This document shows positions 45,074 through 55,302 of a stretch of DNA of 64,000 nucleotides, piece after piece. Both the position numbers and the translations under genes were made by a program. Source of the stretch: Paracyclopina nana (taxonomy: Eukaryota > Arthropoda > Copepoda > Cyclopoida > Cyclopettidae). Positions within the stretch are counted from its first letter, which is position 1, and each line of letters begins with the position of its first letter. Under the pieces are notes generated by a model. The model was given only the letters and a program-made list of their open reading frames with translations, did not search any database and was not told the origin of the DNA. The DNA is taken from positions 1,004,501-1,068,500 of the forward strand of contig JAGUCH010000002.1 of NCBI GenBank assembly GCA_019096065.1. Reading direction: 5' to 3'.

Positions 45074-46819
45074 CTATAGATCATCTTGAGTCTTATCAGC
45101 AATGGTTTCATGAATTTTGCGTTGGACAGCTCCAACATCAATGACCATTTGATGTCCCATTTGAATGTAGTCCCAAATGGTTGATAACCTTTGGTTTCGA
45201 GACCACATTAAACGGAGACGATCAGCAGTCCTTTCAGTTGATAAAGAACAAAGCACATGCATAGTAGCTTGATGTGCCCAGTTGTTTGTCACGGCTGCAT
45301 TGTAAATTGCAGTCAAAAAGATATTAACAAATGTAGCACTGTGTGACTGATCGACATTGAAATAATTATTTCTTTGTGATTTGAGCACATTCCTTATATC
45401 ACTGTGGGAAGGTTGTAAAACTGACCCATCAGGAGGAAGGCTCACATACAGTGCATGCAATGAAATGTCCATTGAGGACCTATTTGCATCTTGAGCAGAC
45501 TCATTTAAGGCTTTCAAGCCATAATTGGTCTCTGCTAAAATGACACGCAATTTTGCATCTAAACCAGGATCCCCTTGGAGATATCCAAGGATACCTTTCA
45601 TTTCATTAACTTGCTCAGCATGAGTGAGTCGAGGGTTAATCACCTGAGATATAGCCCTCTTGGCTGACTCAATGCTGGTAATTTCCTCTGTATTCACTCG
45701 AGCAACTTTTTCACTAAATGACAGGTTGTGGGCTGGAGCCACATCCTGTTTCTTTGTACGATCACGAAAACCAGACACAATAGCCATAATTTTTGACTCA
45801 ATGTGTTTTCGTCTCATATCAAGCATATCTCCTGGAAATATGTCATGTAATTCATTTATCTGAGTAATAATGCGTTCAGCGGTTCTGCTATCAAAACGTT
45901 TTGCAAAATAAGCAAATACCCGCTGTTCCTCATCAGCGTTCAGATCATCTCCATTATACAACTTTTTTATTATGATGGAATCATTAAGTGATGCAGCTTT
46001 TGATCCTGTGGTGGTATCAAAACCTCCTGCATTACTCCTTTTATTCTCATCAATCATAGTACTAGCAAGCATGCCACCGATTTGCGGTGGTCCCAAAATA
46101 GAAGACATATTACCAAAGTGGACAGATTTGGAGGCATTCTGCGATTGTTCCAAATTGTCAGGCTCACTAACAGATTCATTTCCTGTGGAATCTAAACCAA
46201 GGTTGGCTGCATTTGTTCCAAATAATGCAGCAACACTTGTCAAACTCTGGCTTCCAGGGCTCCATTGTGCCTCAGAATTGTTAAAACCATCAGCAATTGC
46301 TTTATACAGCTCCTCAAATTCAAACTCTGCACGTTTTGCAATACTTATTATGCCTGCAAAACGGTGGAGTCCAAAAGTCCCCAGAATCAATCCAGCAAGT
46401 ATCAACAAGGGATTACTTTGCCGTGTTTTTTGAACCAGCTTAGTAATATACTTGAGTACCAGAATTACCATAAGATATGGATTTGCAATATATTTCATCA
46501 TGTTGGTGAAGATGACATCAATGTGTTTTGTCACACTCACAGAAATTTCAGTAGAGACAGTGGAATCTCTAGATAATTGCACATCAAGGGCTCTCATCCA
46601 AAGACCACCGACTGTGTCAGCATCAATTGAGGCCTTGACAATCGTTTCAGTCCAATTTAGAGCTGCAAGTCCTGCCTTGGTTTGGCTTGACAGCTCACTC
46701 ACATCAAAAGTAAGAGTCTGGACTACAGCATCAATAGCTGCCTCCTCCAATCCAGTCACAGCAGACAAAATCACATACAAGGGGTTAACCTTGGCTTGCA
46801 TATTTGTCGCCATTGCCAT
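45074..46819 (-). CDS. 581-aa gag-like or structural protein of the LTR element
   Basis: First frame after the 5' leader, which is where gag lies. Mostly helical. A hydrophobic stretch of about 70 residues (about 105-170, with YLMVILVLKYI and LLILAGLILGTFG) could form a membrane hairpin. A charged helical C-terminal half follows (SIESAKRAISQ and neighbours). It has no zinc knuckle; that sits in the next frame. Assignment as capsid or matrix rests on position only. A gag with membrane segments would be unusual. No family recognised. Confidence 0.6.
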   Translation of the reverse strand: MAMATNMQAKVNPLYVILSAVTGLEEAAIDAVVQTLTFDVSELSSQTKAGLAALNWTETIVKASIDADTVGGLWMRALDVQLSRDSTVSTEISVSVTKHIDVIFTNMMKYIANPYLMVILVLKYITKLVQKTRQSNPLLILAGLILGTFGLHRFAGIISIAKRAEFEFEELYKAIADGFNNSEAQWSPGSQSLTSVAALFGTNAANLGLDSTGNESVSEPDNLEQSQNASKSVHFGNMSSILGPPQIGGMLASTMIDENKRSNAGGFDTTTGSKAASLNDSIIIKKLYNGDDLNADEEQRVFAYFAKRFDSRTAERIITQINELHDIFPGDMLDMRRKHIESKIMAIVSGFRDRTKKQDVAPAHNLSFSEKVARVNTEEITSIESAKRAISQVINPRLTHAEQVNEMKGILGYLQGDPGLDAKLRVILAETNYGLKALNESAQDANRSSMDISLHALYVSLPPDGSVLQPSHSDIRNVLKSQRNNYFNVDQSHSATFVNIFLTAIYNAAVTNNWAHQATMHVLCSLSTERTADRLRLMWSRNQRLSTIWDYIQMGHQMVIDVGAVQRKIHETIADKTQDDL

Positions 46820-48069
46820 TTTTTAAATTCCAGAACGAGTTCTTATCAGTGCTCAAACTAGAAGATAAATTAAAATTCAAAGATTATCACTAGGATAAAC
46901 CTTTTTAATAGAAAAGGCTGTAGAACAGCACTAATACCAAACTGGTAAACCAGTTATCAATACAAAACTAGAGAACTAGTTTTTCAATGAGAGGTTCAAC
47001 AACAGAACCTCCTCCTGTTTAGTACAGGGAAACTTGGAAAGCAATTAGTTCTTAGGTTATGCAGACAGGCACAACCCAGATGCTCTCCCCAACACGCTCA
47101 CAACACGCTCACACAATCTCAAGCACACAAAGAACAGGGTTGCTGGCTCCCTTGGGAGCCTGTTTTGTTTAACCAGGCGGACCTCTTGATGCTCCTGTCG
47201 ACTAGTGCACCAAGGTAATCCAGATGTTGCGTGGGGGTTTTGAACAGAAACAGTTTTTGGAACCTCGTTCCCACCAAACTACCAGCTGTTGTAGCAAGGT
47301 GAAAGATAAAAAACACTTTTTGCGACCTGTACATGGACCAGTCTGATTACCAGTCCAAGGCCCTTCACTGACACTTGTTAAAATTGGTTCGCACTAAATT
47401 CACTAGCACACTATCACCTCTCTAATAGGTGATCTTCTCTTCCCAGTCCAGAAGCACAATGGTCGTAGCACTTCCTTCAAACTTTTGGCCCACTGACTTT
47501 CTTTTCGCATCTGTGGCCTCCCAGATTAGCGTAAGGGTCGTCGTGCGATTGTCCAAGCCCTGATTAACTTTTAAATCCACTCGCCAAAGAGTCAGTGTTT
47601 GGTATAGCAAGAAGAGGGGGGAGGGCACCACTGCTCCGGAGCTACTAGACGTCCAAACGCTGGGATATGCGCTCTTTGTCTCTAATTTCGCCTCCTTGGA
47701 CTTATGTGGTCTTCAAATATGTGCGCCAGTACCTGGTACCTTAAATTGCACACACACTTGGCAACGAGACGCTTTCTTCAGGTCGACCAAAAGGCGATGG
47801 TGTGCTGTATCAAGGGGTAATCGTCATCAAAAGTTGTGCGTTACCGAATCTCATGCCTCTACCCAACTCCACCTCTACTCCTCAAGTTCGCCCTGAATTG
47901 CTCTTCTCCGATCACTGTCCGATGGGCTGTAGGACTCACTTTACCTTTGCCGATCACCCAAAGGACCACGCACCGTCTTGTGCCAGACAATGATATCTTG
48001 AAATGATAGTCCTCTCACTTCTCACTCAATTGCCGATCGAGGGTGGGATCCCCGGATGCTTCTGCAGGG
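46820..48069 (-). other. 5' leader of the LTR element
   Basis: About 1.25 kb between the primer site and the first long frame. Contains only short open frames. Probably holds packaging and splice signals, as in other elements, but I cannot point to them. Confidence 0.6.
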
Positions 48070-48087
48070 ATCCCGGTTGAGCCCCCA
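48070..48087 (-). other. primer binding site, tRNA-Pro type
   Basis: On the minus strand TGGGGGCTCAACCGGGAT begins 3 nt after the 5' LTR. It matches the tRNA-Pro primer site known from murine leukaemia virus (TGGGGGCTCGTCCGGGAT) at 16 of 18 bases. Confidence 0.85.
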
Positions 48088-48090
48088 AAA

Positions 48091-48703
48091 TGCTCTGCGA
48101 CACTGTGCCTTTACTCTGCACCTAAAGCCAGGGCCAACTCCAACTCTAAGCGGAGGCACTCGAGTCTAGCAAATATCTCAATCCTCTGTAGAATCACTCT
48201 GGTCGGGACTGAGCCTGATGGCATATATACAATGTTTTTGGGTAGACAGAGTACCAATCCTCCAAATCAGCACCACCATAAGGAGGAAGTGGCAGTGCCC
48301 AGCACTTGTCCTCCCACCAATGTGTTCCAAATCACTCCAACTGAGAAAGCCCTAGGCTTAACCCAGCTTCCTACATTCACTAAGGAGATCTGCAGGTTCT
48401 ACCTCTTAGAATATAGTATAGCTTGTCTCAGTACATAATCCATTTATTCAAGCAGAGCCAGGAATAAAGTTGTCACAGAAAGAGCCCCTCTATTGCAGGA
48501 GGGTACGTTGACTGTCTGACACCCTCTTCGTGACTCCTCCAGTCTCGCTCCTCTCCTCCGCGCGTCCCCTCGCTTGTCTCCGTCAGCCGCGGCCCCATAC
48601 CAGCCTTCCATAGGTAAACTTGTGTGCGCCGCCAGTTTAAGCTCTAGCCATATGCCATCTTCTTTCTTGCGGTTTTTTAGGGAGGGCAAGTAAGCGTCCT
48701 CCA
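48091..48703 (-). repeat. 5' LTR of the giant retroelement
   Basis: 613 bp, same sequence as 20506-21118 as far as I can see. Its outer end is 131 bp from the hexokinase start codon, pointing away from that gene. Confidence 0.95.
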
Positions 48704-48833
48704 CTACATAAATATATATTGCTTGCGTAATTCTATGGCAAAAGGCAAAAAACAGGTGCGGCAAAATAAATGCACAGTGGGCCGAAAGAGTGGCAAAGCC
48801 GTAATGGAATTTTTATCTTAATTTTAAGGCGTG

Positions 48834-51601
48834 ATGGGCCAAGGCGCCTGTGGAGGATTCGCTATCAATTCTGCGCGTTCATCCGGAGAAGAAGTCACAG
48901 AGAACAATAATAACAACACCAACAAAATGAGCTCGAATTTGGAGAGGAAAATTGCGGCGCTGGAGGAAAAGCTCCGGCAAAAAGAGGCCGAAATTGAAGG
49001 ACTACAAGTAAGCTTTGAAAACAACCTTAAATGAATTTTGTCTTGAAATATAGTCTTGAACAGTTTTTAATAAAGTAAACTCTATTTTTGAATTCCTAAG
49101 GTGAAGTTCAAGAATTTTTTTAAAAATGGGTAAAAATTAACAAAATAACTATTTTTAGAGGTGAAAAGTCTGAAAAAAAGGGGACGATTATTTTTTAATT
49201 TTTTAATGGGTATTTGCAGGATGCCATCAAGTCAATGCCAGCATTCAACACTTTGGAGGGCGACGCCTGTTTTCGAATGCCTGCGGGTAGCAGGGGCCGC
49301 AAAAAGACCAGTGTGGTCTTGATGCAGTCTTTCAAGCCGACCACTGTGACAGATACGCGGCGGCAAATCGAGGACTATTGCCGCGACTTGGTCATCAACA
49401 ATGACCACATTTCGCAGATGGAGCAAAGGCTGCGTGCTGCCATAGAAAAAGGCCTCAGCAAGGATACGCACAAATTTGCGTCAGTCAAGTGTTTTCCCAC
49501 CTATGTACGCGACCTTCCCTCAGGCATGAATTTTTATAGACAAATTTGAAAATCACTTTCAAATCAAAGTTTGTAGATCTTTTTTGGATACTGACCCTAT
49601 TTTTCAGGCATGGAATTTGGCAAATTTTTGGCTCTCGATTTGGGCGGGACCAACTTCAGGGTGGTTTTGATTGACATTGGCCCAAATGAGCAGTAAGTGT
49701 CCCTCGCTACGCTCGGCCGTGAAAAATATCACTCGGCTACTTTATAGTATGAAAAAAATATGAATATGCTTAGGTTTGAAATGGACTCTGAGGTGTATGC
49801 CATTAGCAAGGAGATCATGGAAGGAAGTGGAGAAGCTCTTATGGATCACATTGCTGAGTGCTTGGCCACTTTTGCCAAGGACCGAAAGATTGACAAGCAA
49901 GTCCTACCTTTGGGATTCACGTTCAGCTTCCCATGTAGGCAAAAAGGCCTTGATGTGGGAGAGCTGATATCTTGGACCAAAGGCTTCAAGTGTTCAGGAG
50001 TGGAAGGCCAAGATGTGGTGGCCTTGCTCAAAAAGGCCATCCAAAAGAGAGGAGACATCAGAGTGGATGTGGCGGCCATTTTGAATGACACCACTGGCTG
50101 CTTGATGTCATGCGCGTGGAAAAACCCCAAATGTAGAATTGGCCTCATCATAGGTAAGACTATCCCAAAATACCAGACCTTCAGAGCCTATTTTCACCAT
50201 TTGCTAGCATACAAGCCAAAAGTTATTCAAAAACTATTGATCAAAGTCTGGTAACACCAACCCACTTCACAGTGGCGCCATCCTATTTTACAGCGGCCTA
50301 AAAGGAAACTTTGTCATAACTTTGTTGTAAAATTTGTTATCAAAACAGTCAAAAGGTATTAATTAACAAATGATCAAAGTCTGGCAACACCCAACCCACT
50401 CCGCAGTGGCGCCATCCTATTTTACAGCGGCCTAAAAGGAAATCTCTTTCAACAAGACGTTCAGCGTCGATTTTGGCCATTTGCTGGCACAGATCTGTAA
50501 ATATATTTTTTTAAAGTCCAGTAGCACCCAAAAACACCCCGACAGTGGCGCCCTCCTATTTCAAAGTGGCCAAATAGGAAATCTCTTATGCAATATCTTT
50601 AGCATATCTAGTGTCTCCATTTGCAAGCAGAAACCTAAATATAATAAAGTGAATTCAAAGTGTTTTACCACCTTTGCCATTAAAAAGTGGCGCCATCATA
50701 CAACAAAAGCTTCTCAATAGGAAATCTCTTTTTACCAGACTCCAGCTTTGCCCTTTTGTCCCCCCAAAAAGCCACAATCTAAAAGCAAATTAGTGTTAAA
50801 GTCTGGCCACTCCCCAACCCACTCTACAGTGGCGCCATCCAACTTCATAGCGGCCCAAATTGGAAGCTTGTATTTTTCATTCAAGGAACTGGGACCAATG
50901 CTTGCTACCTTGAAGACTTGGACAAGGTTGACCTTGGCGAGGGTGAGAAAACTGAGTACTCTCATCACATGGTGGTCAACACTGAGTGGGGAGCCTTTGG
51001 CGATCATGGTGAGCTTGACTTTATCCTGACCAAGTGGGACAAGCAGGTGGACAAGCTTAGCATCAATCCTGGCAAGCAGATTTTCGAGAAGATGATTTCG
51101 GGCATGTACATGGGCGAGGTGGTGAGACAAGTACTTGTGGATCTGGTCAACGAAGGCCTCATTTTCGAGGGCCAAAAAGACACCGAGAGCCTCTTCACTC
51201 ACGGGAGGTTCTACACCAAATATGTGTCGGAAATCGAGTCGGACCCCGTGGGAGATTACACCCGGTGCAGGGCAGCCCTGGAGGAGCTGGGCATCCTGGA
51301 GGCTTCGGCTGAGGACTGCTCAGCTCTCAGATACGTCTGCGAATGTGTCTCCAGGAGAGCTGGCTTCATGGTCAGTGCTGGCATCACGGCTCTGCTCAAG
51401 AAGATGGACTACAAAGATGTGGTGGTGGCCATAGATGGCTCTGTCTTCAGATACCACCCGCATTTCCCCAACATCATGAACTCGCGCATCAGTCAGCTGA
51501 TGGGGACTGATTACAAGTTTGAGCTGATGCTCAGCACTGACGGCTCAGGGCGAGGAGCTGCCCTCGTTGCTGCTGTTCTCATGGGGGAATGTAAAATTTG
51601 A
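48834..51601 (+). CDS. hexokinase, single catalytic unit with N-terminal extension, 5 exons
   Basis: Phosphorylates glucose and other hexoses with ATP, the first step of glycolysis. Exons 48834-49007, 49220-49523, 49608-49692, 49774-50153 and 50886-51601 give 552 aa with phases agreeing. Motifs: [14 protein letters not shown] (phosphate-binding loop, about 167-180), the hexokinase signature [15 protein letters not shown], catalytic D293 in [17 protein letters not shown] across the last junction and GSGRGAAL near the end. Intron 2 appears to be GC-AG (CAG/GCATGA), the only way I see to keep the conserved PSG-MEFG join. The first about 60 residues are an extension: MGQGACGG fits an N-myristoylation site with a nearby Cys, then an Asn run and a coiled-coil-like [24 protein letters not shown] lies just before the chosen ATG and is not used. 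The LTR element sits just upstream. Confidence 0.95.
50230..50860. repeat. tandem repeat of about 125-150 bp in hexokinase intron 4
   Basis: About five diverged copies near 50245, 50367, 50513, 50670 and 50795. They share CAAAGTCTGG, ACCCACTC and CAGTGGCGCCATCCTATTT, then GCGGCC. They make up most of the 732-bp intron. Related CAGTGGCACCATCCAA occurs in a DLG5 intron near 58657. Confidence 0.8.
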
Positions 51602-51602
51602 A

Positions 51603-51608
51603 AATAAA
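51603..51608 (+). terminator. hexokinase polyadenylation signal
   Basis: AATAAA begins 1 nt after the stop codon, so the 3' UTR is probably only 20-30 nt. Confidence 0.7.
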
Positions 51609-51734
51609 CAAACATTAAATTAAGGCAGTTATAATCAGCCTCGTGAAATTACTTGCCTCGCAGGCTCGGGCTTGTAAAGCATCTCTAGGTTTTTGTATTC
51701 TTGATGAAATTACTGCCTCAGCTTGGAGCTTTGC

Positions 51735-52485
51735 CTTAGTGTTATCCCTTGGAACGGTGCTACCAGGAATGCTAAATGACATCCAAATCAGAATTAAAGT
51801 ATGACACTCATCACAAGTAGCCTCTTTTGGCACATATCAGTCATATTGTTCCTACAAGTAGTAAAGTGTTTGACAATCTATCGCCACTTGGATCAGTTCA
51901 TTCAGTTTGATGAGCGCAAAGCAGTTGTTTTGCTGAGAATTGTCATTTGGTCACTATCCCTTCTAATCAGCCACTTGGACATTGGTTTGCATAAGGATCT
52001 GACTCGATTTGCTGCCTATTCAGTATTGAGGCAAGGAAATATGCTCTACAATGGATCAATAACACACACTTATGGGCATGTTGCTCCTTACACATCCTGC
52101 TTTATGGTGATTTTTGGGCTTATGTTGCACCTAAAGATTGAGGCCGAAAACAAAAAAATGAGCAAGAATGAAGAGAGGTAACTTGATCAATTCTTTTTTG
52201 TATCATGAGTCAATGACTTTATTTCAGCCATGAAGGAGATTAAGAACCAATCAACATTGGAAGTTTGAGAGTGATAAGTACTGCTTTTGCTGCCATTTCT
52301 TTTATCATGTATGCTTGATGCCATATTTGTCTTACCAATCAGAAGTGACATTAATCCTGGTGAATGTTAACATTGCTTTGCTATTTGGATTTTCTCCTCC
52401 CTTGTTTGCTATGAGCCATCAAAAGATTTGTCAGAACTTAACAAACAAATTCATATCTTATGATTCAAATTTGAATACACAAAAT
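51735..52485 (+). pseudogene. decayed tandem copy of the seven-helix receptor-like gene
   Basis: Parallel to 53080-53815. It keeps recognisable helix 3 to 5 peptide (HLDQFIQFDERKAVVLLRIV, GNMLYNGSI, LKIEAENK) and the position of the short intron. The region for helices 1-2 is missing or unrecognisable. A one-base frame change lies before the surviving Met at 51801 (after AATCAGAATTAAAGTATG), and several stops interrupt the part for helices 6-7 (for example TATGCTTGATGCC near 52310). It was formed by tandem duplication and has lost function. Confidence 0.8.
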
Positions 52486-52892
52486 GCCCCTTAACATCAA
52501 AATAAAAATAATGACCAATGTTAGTATCTATTTGAATTGTGCATCATTGGCCCACCAAGTAAGCTGTAAAATATGTTGTTCGTGCTGTTAGTAAAGTTTG
52601 TTCAACTTCTATGATAAAACAAGAACCTCCATAGGCAATTTGAAAGCCCATAATTCATGTAATGTTCTCCAAGATTTGCCATAATGAGGATCATCAAACA
52701 ACAACAAAGATTACAATAATTTGAAGGCACTCAAATTGTTCAGAATAATCATTATTGCACTTAGTCTAAAGAGTCGCAACATTATCTTTTGGATACATGG
52801 CTTTAGTAGCCATAGAAACTGTTTGAAGTGTTTAACCACAGGAAAGGACACTTGGTGGTAGTTCAGTGTCTATTTCAGAATAAACTGAAAAA
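52486..52892. other. intergenic, no gene seen
   Basis: About 400 bp of AT-rich DNA between the pseudogene and its intact neighbour. This should contain the promoter of the latter, but I see no clear TATA/initiator pair. Confidence 0.5.
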
Positions 52893-53827
52893 ATGTTGCT
52901 ATACTTCTTGAAAGCCATTTCTTTCCTCCTAAGTCTATTGGCTTGCTTGTCGAGCACCTATTTTGTTTACCTAGTGGTGAAACATTTGAGAGGCAAATCG
53001 CTTGGTATGCAGACATTTCATGACAAGTGTTTAATTGAGGCACTGGTTTGCTTTTTGGCATTGAGCTGGTGCTGGACATTAACAATAGTGTTTGGTGTTA
53101 GCTTTCCAGGAGCCTTTAATGAGACCCAAATCCGAATTATATGTGTAACAATTATTGCTTGTGCCCTTAGTTGGCACTTTTCAACCATATTCTTCCTCTT
53201 TGTAAAGTATATGACAATTTATCACAACTTGGATGACTTTATTCATTATGAGGAGGGCAAGTTGATTGTTTTGCAAAGACTTGTCATTTGGATACTTTCA
53301 CTTACAATCGCTTACTTTGATGTTGGTTTGCGTCAAGATCTGAGTCAATTTGCTGCTTTTTCAATGTTGAGGCTAGGAAGCATGCTTTACAATGGGTCAA
53401 TGTTCGACATTTATGGTACTGTTGCACCTTTCACATCAAGCTTTATGGTGGTTGTAGGAATGGCATTGCACATGAAGATTGAGGCTGAGAACAAGACTAT
53501 GAGCTTGGGACAAATACGGTAAACTACTGAATGTATTCGCTACTTTGCTTTTAAATTCAAACTGACTACTCCTTCAGGTATGATGATGATCAAGAGATGC
53601 CAATAAAACTTGCAAGTTTGAGGGTGATTAGCCTCACTTTTGGGACCATTGCCATACTAATGTATGTGGTGGCACCATACTTGTCGTACAAAGAAGAGAT
53701 CAACTTCATTGTAGGGAGTGTAATTGTGTCCTTGCTATTTGGAATTTCTCCTCCAATGTTTGCTCTCAGCCATAAGAAGATACGTCAAACTTTTTTTGGC
53801 AAGTTTGCTATGGATAGTGTTGGATGA
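52893..53827 (+). CDS. seven-transmembrane receptor-like protein, 2 exons
   Basis: Exons 52893-53518 and 53578-53827 (59-bp GT-AG intron) give 291 aa. Seven hydrophobic segments: LLYFLKAISFLLSLLACL, ALVCFLALSWCWTLTIVFG, IICVTIIACALSWHFSTIFF, LVIWILSLTIAYF, FMVVVGMALHM, VISLTFGTIAILMYVVAPY and FIVGSVIVSLLFGISPPMF. After helix 3 comes FVKYMTIYHNLDDF, in the place of a DRY box. Helix 7 ends ISPPMFALSHKKIRQTFF, similar to the NPxxY plus helix 8 pattern of class A GPCRs. No DRY or NPxxY as such, and no recognised family, so perhaps a lineage-specific chemoreceptor-type protein. The neighbouring decayed copy fits birth-and-death evolution. Confidence is for a real membrane-protein gene; GPCR function is inference. 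Confidence 0.75.
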
Positions 53828-54914
53828 AATGTCAGAGATAACATGAGTTCCTAAAGATCACTAGAAACTTTTCACATTGACTTGAGAGAGAACCTAACCT
53901 AGACTTCCAACCACGTCAACCACCCCTAAACCTATATATTTTCGGAAAGCTTATGTCCCAAGGGTTTCTTTGGTGGTAGTTTTAAAATCAAGGTAGTATA
54001 ACATATTTTTGGCTATATTGAAATGTTGAGATAACAATCAATAGGGAGAGTCTCTTCATTGCCCGTTGTCATTTGGCATGGGATGGGAGACAGTTGCTGC
54101 AATCCCCTAAGTATGGGAATTGGATCATGGAAGTAATTGAGCCAGTGAGACCTATAAAAAATTGAGCAATGTAACAATTGCTAAAAAGAAAACCTTTAAG
54201 GAAACAAATGGATATGTGATGTCACTGAAAATTGGCAACTCTGTGATTGATGACACCATCAATGGATTCTTGAAGCCCATCAATACACAAGTATAGCTTA
54301 AAACTGTTTAAGCTTAAGATAATTCACCAATCTTTCACCACTAGGTTGATATGGTGTGTAAGCAAATAGCTGAGGACCCGTTCAGCTATTTGGCATCTTT
54401 TTTTTGACACTTTTTGGACCAACAACAGGCCGAATCAATGTCAAAAATACATATAAAAAGTATTTCGGACGCTCATTACCTTTTGTTGCAACTTAAAGTA
54501 TTGGGACAGATTTCAGTGATTGGGACAAAATTGCAGTATTCGGGGCAAATTACAATTTATTTATGGCAAACTACAATATTTGGGACAAACTGCATCATTT
54601 GGGACACATTTCAGTAATTGAGACAAATAATTTTTTTGGGACAAAATTGCAGTACTGGGGACCAACTACAATAGTTGGGTCTAATTACAGCATTTGGTGA
54701 ATTTTTCAGTAATTGGGAGAAAATTGCAGTACTTGAGAATAACTACAGTATAAGGGACAAACTACAATAGTTGGGTCAAATTACAGCATCTCGGACATAT
54801 TTCAGCAATTGGAACAAATAACATTATTTGGGACAAAACCGCAGAACGTGGGAAGAATTGATGTATTTGGTACAAAATAAAGCATTTTTGAGCAACTGAT
54901 GCAAATTTCTTCTA
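53828..54914. repeat. intergenic with AT-rich tandem repeat (about 54490-54890)
   Basis: The first 650 bp shows no gene. From about 54490 there are degenerate units of about 20 bp such as ATTGGGACAAATTACAATAT and variants (GGGACAAACTACAATA). No coding potential. Confidence 0.65.
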
Positions 54915-55302
54915 CAGTCTGTCCGTTCAAAATTGGACGGTATGGGAATCTAAACTTTGTGTCACATATTCAAGAAATACAGGACTTACAAATGATATCG
55001 TTAGAAAGATTGAGTCTTTCCCCATCTTTTTTGTAAAAATAGAAAAATCAATTTAAACGGGAAAAACCGAGAAAATTCAATTTTCTCAAGGCAACCCAAA
55101 AAATTGTCACGAAAAAAACTGATGCATCATTTATTTTTTGCTGTCACGCGGAATTCATATTAATATTTTTCATTTTGTTTGAAAACAAAAAAGATGTCCA
55201 AAGGTTCAAGTTTTCCAATGATACCCATTACGCCTCGAAATTCATGAATTCATAGCACAAACTTTTGATTCCCGCACCGTCCAATTTTGAACAGACAGAC
55301 TG
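54915..55302. mobile_element. Tc1/mariner-type MITE, 388 bp
   Basis: Ends CAGTCTGTCCGTTCAAAATT and its near-exact inverse (AATTTTGAACAGACAGACTG) flanked by TA on both sides (54913-54914, 55303-55304). The inverted arms extend over 100 bp, with diverged matches further in. No transposase. The outer CAGTCTGT is shared with the element at 61362-62086, so the two belong to related families. Confidence 0.88.

Larger units (their letters stand above)
20506..48703 (-). mobile_element. giant LTR retroelement (Ty3/Gypsy-like, envelope-bearing), recent fossil with nested insertion
   Basis: 613-bp LTRs (TG...CA) bound the element and CTAC is duplicated at both flanks (20502-20505 and 48704-48707). Order on the minus strand: LTR, tRNA-Pro-type primer site, 581-aa gag-like frame, 264-aa zinc-knuckle frame, pol, 445-aa accessory frame, envelope-like frame, purine tract, LTR. 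An antisense gene lies between pol and the accessory frame. The RT/RNase H and integrase order and motifs place it with Ty3/Gypsy rather than Bel-Pao or Copia. Span is 28.2 kb, about 19.3 kb without the nested fold-back element. The LTRs look identical by eye, so the insertion is recent. Apart from that one large insertion most frames are open; I regard it as broken by it. The exact lineage is not recognised. Confidence 0.93.

Noticed and set aside
47422-47990. Short open frames in the LTR element leader
   Set aside because: No codon pattern, overlapping on both strands; treated as untranslated leader.
20506-48703. Assignment of the LTR element to Bel-Pao or to Polintons
   Set aside because: RT connection motif, RNase H and HHCC integrase order fit Ty3/Gypsy. 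There is no protein-primed DNA polymerase or packaging ATPase, and LTRs plus primer site are present.
51801-52181. Separate intact 126-aa membrane-protein gene
   Set aside because: It is the surviving middle of the decayed receptor copy; flanking parts are frame-changed and stop-interrupted.
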